Notes under the pieces: model-generated
Told to the model about the DNA's origin: nothing
Database searches by the model: none
The model's input: only the letters and a program-made list of their open reading frames with translations
NCBI RefSeq assembly: GCF_003298775.1
Contig: NZ_QNTQ01000001.1
Coordinates: 372,001-436,000 of the forward strand
Source: Rhodosalinus halophilus
GTDB lineage: Bacteria; Pseudomonadota; Alphaproteobacteria; Rhodobacterales; Rhodobacteraceae
Direction: 5' to 3'
Length of the DNA stretch: 64,000 bases
Shown here: positions 1-10,627 of the stretch, in pieces
How the letters are laid out: each line of letters opens with the position of its first letter
Numbering within the stretch: the stretch's first letter is position 1
Made by a program: the position numbers and the translations under genes

Positions 1-1573
<1,573 letters not shown>

Positions 1574-1762
1574 GGGGATCCTGCTCGTCTGGGCGGGCCT
1601 CGGGGCCGGCTTTCGCTCTCTATAGCACCCCCGCTCCGGGCCGTGCAACGCCGCCCCGCAGGCACTGTCAGCAGCCACCTTGGCCTGCTGCTAGTATATT
1701 GTTTTCATTGAAAAATAATCCCGAGGCCGCATCATTTTCCGTGCAGACACCCAGAGGTGACC

Positions 1763-2032
1763 ATGACGGAAAGCGAAACCGAACTCATGCTCAAGGGCTA
1801 CGGCCTGACCACGGCGGAATTCCTCTACCACATGCCGGACTATCGCAACGTGCTCAACACCTTCGTCTGGCAGGACTACGATCTCGCGCCGGACCACCCG
1901 CGGCTGTTCCGCTTCATCGAATTCTGGCAGGAGGAGATCGAGGGCCCGCTGCACTCGGTCCGCTTCACGCATCGCAAGATGATCTCGCCGGGCGAGTGGC
2001 GCAGCGTCGTGGGCGAGTTCAGGCTGCACTGA
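1763..2032 (+). CDS. usg: Usg family protein (trp-operon associated, unknown function)
   Basis: A protein of about 89 residues matching the Usg family: LTTAEFLYHMPDYRNVLNTF, VWQDYDLAPDHPRLFRFIEF and HRKMISPGEWR follow the family pattern closely. Usg genes are known from alphaproteobacterial trp operons, but the molecular function is not established. I chose ATG 1763 because AGAGG lies five bases upstream; a GTG two codons earlier (1757) is possible. It is divergent from gyrA and its last 14 bases overlap the convergent DUF998 gene. No trp gene is visible in the window. Confidence 0.85.
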   Translation: MTESETELMLKGYGLTTAEFLYHMPDYRNVLNTFVWQDYDLAPDHPRLFRFIEFWQEEIEGPLHSVRFTHRKMISPGEWRSVVGEFRLH

Positions 2033-2651
2033 GCGCGCCGCGCCAGAGCAGCCAGCCGGTCACGGCATACCACTGCAGGTAGGACCAGGTGAGCGCGCGC
2101 TCGAACAGGCCCACGACCTGCGTCTCGGCGAGCGCCACCGTGACCACGGCGAGCAGGAGGCCCAGCGCCGCCGTGACGCGGGTGTAGCGCGCGAGCGCCG
2201 GGCGCGCGCGCAGCCGCCCCGCAACACGCCACAGGCCGATCAGGATCGCGAAGCCCATCGGAATGGCGATGAAGATATGCAGCATGCCGCGCAGGCTCAC
2301 GAAGGGCGCGCAGCCCGGATCGCAGGGGAAGAAGAGCGTCAGGATGACGCCCGCCGCCCCGGCGACGCCGATGAGCAGCGGGCCGGCGGCCCCGCCTGCC
2401 GGCAGGCCGCGGTGCAGCGCGAGGGCGAAGGGCATGACCAGCCCGTGATAGGCCACCAGCAGCGGATCGACGATGCGCTTCGCGGGCGCGCCGCGCTCCA
2501 TCAACTCGCTGATCGCCTGCGACGTCATCGAATAGCCCGGCGTGGCCGCCGCGCCCGCGAGGTCGGCAGCCAGGAACATGAGCGCCGCGAGCGGGCCGCA
2601 AAGGCCCAGCGTCGCGGTCGCCCGGTCGCGTCCCGTCACGGCATCGGCCAT
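2019..2651 (-). CDS. DUF998-like multi-pass membrane protein
   Basis: A 210-residue hydrophobic protein with about six membrane segments; the first starts near residue 15 (LCGPLAALMFLAADLAGAAA). The motif SMTSQAISELMERGAPAKRI after the first helix and a conserved aromatic, Cys-containing loop (FFPCDPGCAPF) resemble the DUF998 family of inner-membrane proteins. The function of the family is unknown. The gene stands alone on the minus strand and overlaps the end of usg tail to tail by 14 bases. Assignment rests on pattern similarity only. Confidence 0.7.
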   Translation of the reverse strand: MADAVTGRDRATATLGLCGPLAALMFLAADLAGAAATPGYSMTSQAISELMERGAPAKRIVDPLLVAYHGLVMPFALALHRGLPAGGAAGPLLIGVAGAAGVILTLFFPCDPGCAPFVSLRGMLHIFIAIPMGFAILIGLWRVAGRLRARPALARYTRVTAALGLLLAVVTVALAETQVVGLFERALTWSYLQWYAVTGWLLWRGALSAA

Positions 2652-2694
2652 GCGGGAAGCGTGGCGCAGAGGCCATCCGCTGTCCAGTCGCGGC

Positions 2695-4164
2695 TCAGAG
2701 CCCGTAGAGGTGGCCGAACTTGTCCTCGAGATAGGCCAGCAGCGGGATTTCCGAGGGCGCCTCGCCCGTCGCGGCCGCGATAAGGTCGCGCGGCTCCATC
2801 AGCCCGCCGTGGCGCTGCACCGTCTCGCGCAGCCAGCCGGTGGCGGGCGAGGGGTCGCCGTTGCCGAGGCTCTCGTCGAGATCGGGCAGGTCACGCCGCA
2901 TCGCCGCGTGCAGGCATCCGGCGTAGAGATTGCCCAGCGTGTAGGTCGGGAAATAGCCGAAGAGGCCCACGGACCAGTGCACGTCCTGCAGGAATCCGTC
3001 CGAGGGCCGCTCGGGCGCATAGCCGAAATCGGCGCCGAAGCGGTCGTTCCACGCCGCCTCCAGGTCGCCCGCCGCGAGATCGCCCGAGATCAGCGCCCGC
3101 TCCAGATCGAAGCGCATCAGGATGTGCAGGTTGTATTGCAGCTCGTCCGATTCGGTGCGGATGAAGCCCCGGTGCACACGGTTGACGGCGGCGTAAAACG
3201 CCTCCTCGTCCGCGATGCCGAGATCGCCGAAAATCTCGCGCATCCGCCCGTAGAGCCAGCCGGTGAAGGCGCGCGAGCGGCCGAGCTGATTCTCGTAGAG
3301 CCGGCTCTGGCTCTCGTGCACGCCCATCGAGGCGCCCTGCCCCACGGGCGTCAGCAGATAGGCCGCGTCGATGTTCTGTTCGTAGGTGGCGTGGCCCACC
3401 TCGTGGATCGTGGAATAGAGGCAGTTGAAGGGGTCCGCGGGGTCCGTCCGCGTGGTGATCCGCACGTCGAGGCCGGAGCCCGCGCTGAAGGGATGCACCG
3501 CCGTGTCGATCCGGCCGCGCATCAGGTCGTAGCCGAAGGCCTGGGCCAGTTCGCGCGCCAGCGCATGCTGCGCCGCCTCGTCGAAGCGGCCCGAAAGCGC
3601 CGCGGGCGCTGGCCGCTCCAGCACCGCCGAGCGCAGCTCCGCCAGCCGCGGGCCCAGCGCGCCGAACATCGCCTCGATCTCGGCGGCCGTGGTGCCGGGC
3701 TCGTAGTCCTGCAGGAGCGCATCGTAGAGATCGCCGCCCTGCGCCAGCGCCGCGCCCTCCTCGCGGCGCAGGGCGACCACTTCGGCCAGAACGGGCACGA
3801 AGGCGCCCGCGTCCTGCGCGGCCCGCGCCTCGGCCCAGACGCCCTGCGCCCGGCTGGTGACGCGCGCGAGTTCCGCGGCGAGCCGCGCGGGCACCTTCAC
3901 GGCGCGCTCGTGCTGGCGCCGGATCAGCCGAAGCTGCGCTGCGCCGGCCGCATCCGGCGCCTCGGCCTCGGCCAGCCACTCGGCCAGGCGCGGATCGGTG
4001 CGGCGGGCGTGCAGCACGCCCTCCAGCGCCGCCATCTCCTCGGCCCGCTGGGGGGCCGCGCCGCGCGGCATCACCGTCTCCTGGTCCCAGCCCAGCCGGC
4101 CGGCGACCTGCGCCAGCGCCTGCGTCTCGCGCGCATGCGCCATGAGGGTGTCGAAGGCACTCAT
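2695..4164 (-). CDS. M32 family metallocarboxypeptidase
   Basis: Zinc carboxypeptidase of family M32 (carboxypeptidase Taq type), 489 residues, close to the usual 500. The zinc-binding HEXXH motif is visible as HEVGHATYEQ, followed downstream by GVHESQSRLYENQLGRSRAF, which supplies the third ligand and is a family hallmark, and by HRGFIRTESDELQYNLHILM. The enzyme removes C-terminal residues from peptides in the cytoplasm. I set the start at ATG 4164 (MSAFDTLMAHARETQ) rather than an upstream in-frame ATG, because it overlaps the stop codon of the preceding heme A synthase gene in an ATGA arrangement, implying translational coupling. Confidence 0.92.
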   Translation of the reverse strand: MSAFDTLMAHARETQALAQVAGRLGWDQETVMPRGAAPQRAEEMAALEGVLHARRTDPRLAEWLAEAEAPDAAGAAQLRLIRRQHERAVKVPARLAAELARVTSRAQGVWAEARAAQDAGAFVPVLAEVVALRREEGAALAQGGDLYDALLQDYEPGTTAAEIEAMFGALGPRLAELRSAVLERPAPAALSGRFDEAAQHALARELAQAFGYDLMRGRIDTAVHPFSAGSGLDVRITTRTDPADPFNCLYSTIHEVGHATYEQNIDAAYLLTPVGQGASMGVHESQSRLYENQLGRSRAFTGWLYGRMREIFGDLGIADEEAFYAAVNRVHRGFIRTESDELQYNLHILMRFDLERALISGDLAAGDLEAAWNDRFGADFGYAPERPSDGFLQDVHWSVGLFGYFPTYTLGNLYAGCLHAAMRRDLPDLDESLGNGDPSPATGWLRETVQRHGGLMEPRDLIAAATGEAPSEIPLLAYLEDKFGHLYGL

Positions 4165-5306
4165 CGCGCGGCCCTCAGCGACTGCGGCAGGGGATAGAGC
4201 GCGCGGAACCGTGCCTGCAGCACCAGCACCCACAGCACCACCGCGCCGAACTGGTGCAGGATCGCCAGGTGCCAGGGCGCGGCGTAAAGCACCGTGGCGA
4301 TTCCCAGCACCAGCTGCACGACGAGCATCGCCAGCACCGCGTTGAAGCCGAAGCGCGTGGCCGGGTTGGCCGAGCGCCGCGCGACGACCCAGGCGACGAT
4401 CCCCAGCAGCACCAGCGCATAGCCCGCCATCCGGTGCATGAACTGCACCAGCCCGTCATCCTCGAAGAAGTTGCGCCAGACGGGCTCGAGCTGGAACGGA
4501 TAGGGCGGCAGGAAGCCGCCCGCCATCAGCGGCCAGTCGGTATAGTTCCGCCCCGCGTCGATGCCCGCCACCAGCGCGCCCAGCAGAATCTGCACGAAGG
4601 CGAGCGCGATCAGCGCCGTGCCCCAGCCCGCGAGCCGCCCCTCGCGCTGGCGCCGCGCCTGCAACAGCTCGCGGCTCTCGCGGCCGAGGCGGAAGACATA
4701 CCAGGCGATGAGCCCGAGGATCACGAAGGCAAGGCCTAGGTGCGTGGCCAGCCGATAGCTCGCCACGTCCAGCATCGTGCCTTCGAGGCCCGAGGCCACC
4801 ATCCACCAGCCGATCGCGCCCTGCAGCCCGCCCAGCACGCCCAGGGCGAAGAGCCGCCCCGTCCAGCCCGGCGGCATCTTGCGCGTCACGAGGAAGCCCA
4901 GGAAGCCCGCCGCCCAGACGAGACCGATGACCCGGCCCAGCTGCCGGTGGCCCCATTCCCACCAGTAGATGACCTTGAACTCGGCAAGGCTCATGCCGCG
5001 GTTCTGGAGCTGGTACTCGGGGATCTGGCGGTAGGCGTCGAACTCGCGCGCCCAGTCCTCGGCCGAAAGCGGCGGGATCGCGCCCGAGAGCGGCGCCCAC
5101 TCGGTGATCGAGAGGCCCGAGTCGGTGAGCCGCGTAAGCCCGCCCACCGCGATCATCACCACGACCAGCACGAAGAGGATCTGCAGCCAGACCCGCACCG
5201 CGCCCCGCGCGCCGCGCCGGCCCGCGTCGATCATCCCGCCGCGAGGTTCCTGCCTGGGGCGCCCGGTCTCGCCCACTTCCTCGAAAAGCTTGCGTTTCTC
5301 GGCCAT
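4161..5306 (-). CDS. ctaA: heme A synthase (CtaA/Cox15)
   Basis: Membrane monooxygenase that converts heme O to heme A for aa3-type cytochrome oxidase. 381 residues with eight predicted membrane helices. Heme-ligand histidine regions are visible in WWEWGHRQLGRVIG, RLATHLGLAFV, VQFMHRMAGYALV and LAILHQFGAVV. The first helix is followed by GGLTRLTDSGLSITEWAP, typical of the mitochondrial/alphaproteobacterial Cox15 type. The N-terminal 35 residues are hydrophilic and cytoplasmic. Its stop overlaps the start of the M32 carboxypeptidase gene (ATGA). No oxidase structural genes or other heme genes are nearby. Confidence 0.95.
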   Translation of the reverse strand: MAEKRKLFEEVGETGRPRQEPRGGMIDAGRRGARGAVRVWLQILFVLVVVMIAVGGLTRLTDSGLSITEWAPLSGAIPPLSAEDWAREFDAYRQIPEYQLQNRGMSLAEFKVIYWWEWGHRQLGRVIGLVWAAGFLGFLVTRKMPPGWTGRLFALGVLGGLQGAIGWWMVASGLEGTMLDVASYRLATHLGLAFVILGLIAWYVFRLGRESRELLQARRQREGRLAGWGTALIALAFVQILLGALVAGIDAGRNYTDWPLMAGGFLPPYPFQLEPVWRNFFEDDGLVQFMHRMAGYALVLLGIVAWVVARRSANPATRFGFNAVLAMLVVQLVLGIATVLYAAPWHLAILHQFGAVVLWVLVLQARFRALYPLPQSLRAAR

Positions 5307-5389
5307 GCGCGCCTCCCGTCTGCGCGGCGATACCTATGCGAGGGCACCGGGCGCGGCAAGCGCGGGGCAACGTGCAAGGCGTCGCAGGC

Positions 5390-6361
5390 TCAGGCGGGCG
5401 CGGCAGGCATCTCGTCGCGCGCGGCTCGCACCTCGCGCGCGATCTCGTCGAAGTGTCGGTCCCAGGTGCCGCAGCAGCCGCCCCAGATATCGATCTGCGG
5501 ATAGCGGCGGGCGAGATCGCCCATCATCCGGCCGAGCTCCTCGGGATCGCCATCCTCGATGTGGCCGAGCTTGCACAGCGCGATCTTGTCCATCTTCGCA
5601 GCATTGGGCCGCAGCGCGCGGATGCGGCGCGTCCACCCGCCCGGCTCCAGCGCCGGCTCGAATTCCACCGGATGCGAGCAGTTGATGCCGTAGGACTCGG
5701 GCCGCGCATCGCCCGCCTGAGCATCGGTCGCTTCGATCGACTCACGCAAACTGGGGCCGGAGCGCAGACGCGAGTCGCCCGTGAGCGTGAAATGCAGGTT
5801 GAGCGGCAGGCCGGCCGCGGCCGCAGCGCGCGACAATCCCACCGCTTCGGGCACATTGTTGAACGTGGCAGCCCAGACGAGATCCACGTCGCAGGCCTTC
5901 AGCGTGTCGAGCTGCGTGGCGTGATACTCTTCCGCCTCTTCCGCGGTGATGTCTCGGTTGAGCGCATAGGCATCGCCGCGGGGACCGACGCAGCCGCAGA
6001 TCGCGATGTCGGGCAGATCGTCGCGATAGGGTGCGGACACCTCGCGCAGGAAGTCGATGCAGCGGTGCTGCATCTCGGCCAGACCCTCGGGCGAATAGCC
6101 GAGCTTTTCGCCCCAGTCCGGGCTCGCGCGATAGTCGAAGCCCGCCATCAGCGCGCCGAAGCCGTGCCGCGCAGCCGCATCGAGATAGCGGCGATACATG
6201 TCCTTCAGGTCCGCGACAGCGGCCGGGTTGTCCAGCAACTCGAACATGGCGAACTCGCGCAGCTGATGCCCGTACCGGAACATGACTTCCGTCTCGGTGC
6301 CGCCTTCGGTCAGATAGAGGATGCCGGGCTCCGGCCCGGAGAATCCTGGCGCGTGGGTCAT
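5390..6361 (-). CDS. homocysteine S-methyltransferase family protein
   Basis: A 323-residue protein with the S-methyltransferase TIM-barrel fold. The N-terminal ILYLTEGGTETEVMF is the usual start of the barrel, and the Zn-binding cysteines are present as INCSHP in the middle and IWGGCCGTWDRH near the C-terminus. Family members move a methyl group from S-methylmethionine, betaine or related donors to homocysteine. The substrate cannot be read from sequence; in this organism type betaine, S-methylmethionine or a DMSP-related donor are all conceivable. Length is that of the stand-alone enzyme, not of MetH. It lies alone between ctaA and trmJ on the same strand. Confidence 0.85.
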   Translation of the reverse strand: MTHAPGFSGPEPGILYLTEGGTETEVMFRYGHQLREFAMFELLDNPAAVADLKDMYRRYLDAAARHGFGALMAGFDYRASPDWGEKLGYSPEGLAEMQHRCIDFLREVSAPYRDDLPDIAICGCVGPRGDAYALNRDITAEEAEEYHATQLDTLKACDVDLVWAATFNNVPEAVGLSRAAAAAGLPLNLHFTLTGDSRLRSGPSLRESIEATDAQAGDARPESYGINCSHPVEFEPALEPGGWTRRIRALRPNAAKMDKIALCKLGHIEDGDPEELGRMMGDLARRYPQIDIWGGCCGTWDRHFDEIAREVRAARDEMPAAPA

Positions 6362-6437
6362 GGCGCCCTCCGCAGTCTGAGGTGGATTCAGCTGCCGTAG
6401 CGTAAGCTTGGTGCCCGGATCAGATCAACGCCAGACT

Positions 6438-7175
6438 TCAGGTCTTGCGGTCCCTGTCGCGCACCAGCTGGCGCAGGATGCCGTGAAAGATCCGCACGTC
6501 GGCCTTCGTCAGCGGCATCCGGGACCAGAGGTTGCGCAGCGTGCGGCGCATGCTCGCGGCCTTGTGCTCGGGAAAGAAGAAGCCGGCCTCGGTCAGCCGT
6601 TCCTCGTAGTGCTCCGCCAGCCGCTCGACCTCGCCCGCCTCGGCCCAGCCGTCGGGGCCGGGGACGACGGCCTCGTGCGTGACCTCGGCCGCCTGGCGGC
6701 GCCACTCGTAGGCGGTGAGCAGCACGCATTGCGCGAGGTTGAGGCTGGGAAACGCGGGGTTCACGGGAACCGTGATGATCGTGTTGGCGCGGGCGATGTC
6801 GTCGTTCTCCAGCCCCGCGCGCTCGGGCCCGAAGAGCACCGACACCCGCTCGCCGCCGGCGAGGCGCAGGGCCGCATCCTGCATCGCGCGCTCGGGGCTC
6901 ATCACCGGCGTGGTCATGCCGCGCGGGCGGGCGGTGGTGGCGTAGACATGCGTGGCGTCGTCGATCGCGGCCGCCGTGTCGTCGAAGAGCTGCGCCGTGT
7001 CCAGAAGCCGGCCCGCACCGCTCGCCATCGCCGCGGCGGCCGGGTTGGGCCAGCCGTCGCGCGGGGAGACGATCCGCATCCGGTCGAGCCCGAAGTTCCA
7101 CATCGCGCGCGCCGCGGCGCCGATGTTCTCGCCCATCTGCGGGCGGACGAGAACGAAGTCGGGCTGACGGGTCAT
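6438..7175 (-). CDS. trmJ: tRNA (cytidine/uridine-2'-O-)-methyltransferase TrmJ
   Basis: SPOUT-superfamily RNA 2'-O-methyltransferase, 245 residues. The N-terminus FVLVRPQMGENIGAAARAM is characteristic of TrmJ, and the trefoil-knot SAM-binding motifs read VLFGPERAGLENDDI and TVPVNPAFPSLNLAQCV. A C-terminal helical extension (RTLRNLWSRMPLTKADVRIF) is the TrmJ dimerisation region. The enzyme methylates position 32 of tRNA anticodon loops using SAM. It is a single gene, 76 bases from the methyltransferase gene that follows on the same strand. Confidence 0.9.
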   Translation of the reverse strand: MTRQPDFVLVRPQMGENIGAAARAMWNFGLDRMRIVSPRDGWPNPAAAAMASGAGRLLDTAQLFDDTAAAIDDATHVYATTARPRGMTTPVMSPERAMQDAALRLAGGERVSVLFGPERAGLENDDIARANTIITVPVNPAFPSLNLAQCVLLTAYEWRRQAAEVTHEAVVPGPDGWAEAGEVERLAEHYEERLTEAGFFFPEHKAASMRRTLRNLWSRMPLTKADVRIFHGILRQLVRDRDRKT

Positions 7176-7251
7176 CGCGGGCGTCTCCGATCTTCGGTCC
7201 GGCAGCGGAAGCTGTCCGCGATTCTTCGTGCGAACAATCGCCGACAGGGAA

Positions 7252-7803
7252 TCACTCGGTGACGATGACCCGCGTCATCACGTCGGGCCGGCCGATCACG
7301 GCGCCGTTTCGGCCCTCGCCGCGCTTGATGGCGTCCACGACCTCCATGCCTTCGGTCACGCGGCCGACCACGGTGTATTGCCCGTCGAGATGCGGCGCGG
7401 GCGCGAACATGATGAAGAACTGCGAGTTGGCCGAATCGGGATCGGCCGCGCGCGCCATGCCGATCACGCCGCGCGCGAAGGACACGTCCGAGAACTCCGC
7501 GGGCAGGTCCGGCAGATCCGAGCCGCCCATGCCGGCGCGCGCCATGTCGCCGCCCTCGATCCGGCCGAATTCCACGTCGCCGGTCTGGGCCATGAAGCCC
7601 TCGATCACCCGGTGGAACACGACGCCGTCATAGGCACCCTGTTCGGCCAGGGTGGTGATGCGTTCCACGTGCTGTGGCGCGACGTCCTCGAACAGATCGA
7701 CGCGGATGGTGCCCTGCGCCTCGCCGTCCACCTCGATCTCGAGGCCGGTGGCGAAAGCGGGGCTTGCGGCGATCAGCGCCGCGGCGACGGCGAACTCACG
7801 CAT
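7252..7803 (-). CDS. exported cyclophilin-type peptidyl-prolyl isomerase
   Basis: 183-residue cyclophilin with an N-terminal signal peptide (MREFAVAAALIAASPAFAT, cleavage likely after AFA), so it probably works in the periplasm in folding of exported proteins. Active-site and family motifs are present: GVVFHRVIEGFMAQTGD, SQFFIMFAPAPHLDGQYTVV and GRVTEGMEVVDAI. It is the second of two adjacent cyclophilin genes; its start overlaps the end of the cytoplasmic paralogue by eight bases, indicating one transcript and translational coupling. Confidence 0.9.
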   Translation of the reverse strand: MREFAVAAALIAASPAFATGLEIEVDGEAQGTIRVDLFEDVAPQHVERITTLAEQGAYDGVVFHRVIEGFMAQTGDVEFGRIEGGDMARAGMGGSDLPDLPAEFSDVSFARGVIGMARAADPDSANSQFFIMFAPAPHLDGQYTVVGRVTEGMEVVDAIKRGEGRNGAVIGRPDVMTRVIVTE

Positions 7804-8302
7804 CGGCGGCCACCTTCATGCTGATCATCCGGTCGGGGCTGGCCGGCGGCTCGCCGCGCGTGATGGCGTCGACGTGCTCCATGCCGTCGATCACCCGGCC
7901 GTAAACCGTGTACTGCCCGTTGAGGAAGTGGTTGTCCTTGAAATTGATGAAGAACTGCGAGTTCGCGCTGTCGGGGTTCTGCGCGCGCGCCGCGCCCAGC
8001 GTGCCGCGGTCGTGCGGGATGCGCGAGAACTCGGCCGGCAGGTCCGGCAGCTCCGAGCCGCCGGTGCCCGCGCGGCGCAGGTCGAAGCCGTCTTCCATGT
8101 CGCCGTGCTCGACGTCGCCGGTCTGCGCCATGAAGCCGTCGATGACGCGGTGGAAGGCCACGTTGTCGTAGGCGCCGGCGCGGGCCAGCGTCTTCATCCG
8201 CTCGACATGCTTCGGCGCCACGTCGGGCAGCAGTTCGATCGTCACGGTGCCGTCCTTCAGCTCCATGAGGATCGTGTTCTCGGGGTCTCGGATCTCGGCC
8301 AT
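7796..8302 (-). CDS. ppiB: cytoplasmic cyclophilin-type peptidyl-prolyl isomerase
   Basis: 168-residue cyclophilin without a signal peptide. Core motifs NVAFHRVIDGFMAQTGDVEH and NSQFFINFKDNHFLNGQYTV are the catalytic and cyclosporin-site segments. Start ATG 8302 (MAEIRDPENTILMELKDG) matches the usual N-terminus of this family. It catalyses cis-trans isomerisation of Xaa-Pro bonds in the cytoplasm. It is transcribed ahead of, and overlaps, the exported paralogue at 7252-7803; the pair looks like an old tandem duplication followed by acquisition of a signal peptide by one copy. It is divergent from pgk. Confidence 0.92.
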   Translation of the reverse strand: MAEIRDPENTILMELKDGTVTIELLPDVAPKHVERMKTLARAGAYDNVAFHRVIDGFMAQTGDVEHGDMEDGFDLRRAGTGGSELPDLPAEFSRIPHDRGTLGAARAQNPDSANSQFFINFKDNHFLNGQYTVYGRVIDGMEHVDAITRGEPPASPDRMISMKVAADA

Positions 8303-8449
8303 CGTGGCGCTCCTGTCACGCTCTGTCGCGCCTGTGTTACGACGCGCGGCGACGGCCGGGCAAGCCCCGCCGGGGCGGATTGACCCGCGTCCGGCTTCCG
8401 GGGAAAAGGCGCGCGGCCCCGGTCGGCGGAGCACAGGGCGAGGGATGCG

Positions 8450-9646
8450 ATGAGCTGGAAGACACTCGACGATATGGCGCTGCGCGGCAGGCGCGTTCTG
8501 CTGCGCGTGGACATCAACGTGCCGGTGCAGGACGGCCGGGTGACGGACGCGACCCGGATCGAGCGCATCGCCCCCACCGTGCAGGACATTCTCGACCGGG
8601 GCGGACGGCCGATCCTGCTGGCGCATTTCGACAGGCCCAGGGGCCGCCGCGTGCCGGAGATGTCGCTGGAGCCGCTCGTGCCCGCGCTGCAGGCGGCCTT
8701 CGGCTGTCCCGTCCGCTTCGCGCCCGAATGCGCCGGCCCCGCGGCCGAGGCCGCCGCCGAGGCGCTCTCCGGGGGCGAGGTTCTGCTGCTCGAGAACACC
8801 CGCTTCGAACCGGGCGAGGAGGCGAACGACCCCGAGCTCGCCCGCGGCTTCGCGCGGCTGGGCGAGGTCTACTGCAACGACGCCTTCTCGGCCGCGCACC
8901 GGGCGCACGCCTCGACCGAGGGCGTCGCGCGGCTGCTGCCGGCCTGCGCGGGACGGCTGATGCAGGCCGAGCTCGGCGCGCTCGAACGCGCGCTGGGCGA
9001 CCCCGACCGCCCGGTGATGGCGGTGGTCGGCGGCTCGAAGGTCTCCACCAAGCTCGAGTTGCTGCGCAATCTCGTCGAGCAGGTGGACATGCTGGTGATC
9101 GGCGGCGGCATGGCCAACACCTTCCTCTACGCCGCGGGCTTCGACGTCGGCCGCTCGCTGGCCGAGCGCGAGATGGCCGAAAGCGCGCGCGCGATCGCCG
9201 CGCGCGCCGCGGAGACGGGCTGCGAGATCCTGCTGCCGCGCGACGTGGTGGTGGCGCGCGCGCTCGCCGCCGGCGCGGCCTCCGAGGTCTGCCGGGTCGA
9301 GGACTGCCCCGACGACGCGATGATCCTCGACGCGGGCCCCGACAGCGTGGCGCATATCCTGCAGGGGCTCGAACGCACCCGCACGCTGATCTGGAACGGG
9401 CCGCTCGGCGCCTTCGAGTATCCGCCCTTCGATGCCGCGACGTCCGCCTGCGCGCGGCGCGCGGCCGAGCTGACGGAGCTCGACCGGCTCGTGTCGGTCG
9501 CCGGCGGCGGCGACACGGTGGCGGCGCTCAACCAGGCGGGCGCGGCGGAGCGCTTCAGCTATGTCTCGACCGCCGGCGGCGCCTTTCTCGAATGGATCGA
9601 GGGCAAGCCCCTGCCCGGCGTGGCCGCGCTCTGCGCCGCGGAGTGA
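8450..9646 (+). CDS. pgk: phosphoglycerate kinase
   Basis: Glycolytic enzyme interconverting 1,3-bisphosphoglycerate + ADP and 3-phosphoglycerate + ATP. 398 residues, the normal length. N-terminal [16 protein letters not shown], the substrate loop [12 protein letters not shown], the hinge motif [23 protein letters not shown] and the C-terminal nucleotide motif [11 protein letters not shown] are all present. The usual HLGRPKG motif is replaced by HFDRPRG. Start ATG 8450 has AGGG six bases upstream. It is followed 80 bases later by the class I aldolase gene, another enzyme of the same pathway. Confidence 0.96.
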   Translation: MSWKTLDDMALRGRRVLLRVDINVPVQDGRVTDATRIERIAPTVQDILDRGGRPILLAHFDRPRGRRVPEMSLEPLVPALQAAFGCPVRFAPECAGPAAEAAAEALSGGEVLLLENTRFEPGEEANDPELARGFARLGEVYCNDAFSAAHRAHASTEGVARLLPACAGRLMQAELGALERALGDPDRPVMAVVGGSKVSTKLELLRNLVEQVDMLVIGGGMANTFLYAAGFDVGRSLAEREMAESARAIAARAAETGCEILLPRDVVVARALAAGAASEVCRVEDCPDDAMILDAGPDSVAHILQGLERTRTLIWNGPLGAFEYPPFDAATSACARRAAELTELDRLVSVAGGGDTVAALNQAGAAERFSYVSTAGGAFLEWIEGKPLPGVAALCAAE

Positions 9647-9726
9647 CGCACGCCGCGGCCGCCCGCGCGATTGAAACGCCGCCCGCGCTTGCCTAGAAGC
9701 GGAGCGAAAAGGAGCGAGGGAGACCG

Positions 9727-10620
9727 ATGCCCAACGAAGACCAGATCCGCCAGATGACCTCCGGCCTCGGCTTCATCGCCGCGCTCGACCAGTCGGGGGG
9801 CTCCACGCCGAAGGCGCTCAGCCTCTACGGCATCCCCGAGGATCGCTATTCCTCGGAAGAGGAGATGTTCGACCTCGTGCACGAGATGCGCAGCCGGATC
9901 GTGCGCTCGCCCGCCTTCTCGGGCGACAAGGTGATCGGCGCGATCCTGTTCGAAAAGACCATGGAGCGCGACTTCGCCGGCGTGCCCGCCGCGCAGTATC
10001 TGTGGGAGAAGAAGGGCGTCGTGCCCTTCCTCAAGATCGACAAGGGGCTCGAGCCCGAGGACGACGGCGTCCGGCTGATGAAGCCCAACCCCGGCCTCGA
10101 CGCGCTGCTCGACCGCGCGGTCGCCCACGGCATCTTCGGCACCAAGGAACGCTCGGTGATCGACGCGGCCTCGCCCTCGGGGATCCGCGCGGTGGTGGAC
10201 CAGCAGTTCGAGGTGGCCCGGCGCGTGCTCGACAAGGGTCTCGTCCCGATCATCGAGCCCGAGGTGACCATCACGATCGAGGACAAGGCGGATGCCGAGC
10301 GGCTCCTGCTGGAGGCGCTGCACACGCATCTCGACGCGCTTCCCGACGGCAGCAAGGTGATGCTCAAGCTCTCGCTGCCGTCGATGGCGAATTTCTACGC
10401 CCCGCTGATCGTGCATGACCGGGTGATGCGGGTCGTCGCGCTCTCGGGCGGTTACACCCGCGAGGAGGCGTGCAAGCTGCTCGCCCAGAACACCGGCATG
10501 ATCGCAAGTTTCTCGCGTGCGCTGACCGAGGGGCTGACCGCCGATCAGGACGACGACGCCTTCGACCGCACCCTGGAAGAGGCGATCGACGCGATCTACG
10601 CCGCCTCGATCGCGGGCTGA
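9727..10620 (+). CDS. fda: class I fructose-bisphosphate aldolase
   Basis: Schiff-base (class I) aldolase cleaving fructose 1,6-bisphosphate into two triose phosphates. 297 residues of the short bacterial class I type: the N-terminal GFIAALDQSGGSTPKALSLY, the VPFLKIDKGLEP segment, PIIEPEVTI and the catalytic-lysine strand KVMLKLSLPS are visible. Preceded by a good ribosome site (GAGGGAG, six bases before ATG). Placed immediately after pgk on the same strand, so the two may be co-transcribed. The MHS transporter gene converges on it with only seven bases between stops. Confidence 0.93.
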   Translation: MPNEDQIRQMTSGLGFIAALDQSGGSTPKALSLYGIPEDRYSSEEEMFDLVHEMRSRIVRSPAFSGDKVIGAILFEKTMERDFAGVPAAQYLWEKKGVVPFLKIDKGLEPEDDGVRLMKPNPGLDALLDRAVAHGIFGTKERSVIDAASPSGIRAVVDQQFEVARRVLDKGLVPIIEPEVTITIEDKADAERLLLEALHTHLDALPDGSKVMLKLSLPSMANFYAPLIVHDRVMRVVALSGGYTREEACKLLAQNTGMIASFSRALTEGLTADQDDDAFDRTLEEAIDAIYAASIAG

Positions 10621-10627
10621 GGCGCGA

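Noticed and set aside
2542-4197. 551-codon plus-strand open frame
   Set aside because: Antisense shadow of the M32 carboxypeptidase; composition is His/Arg/Gly-rich and resembles no family.
6362-6437. SAM or SAH riboswitch before the homocysteine S-methyltransferase gene
   Set aside because: The upstream gap is only 76 bases and shows none of the conserved riboswitch core sequence.
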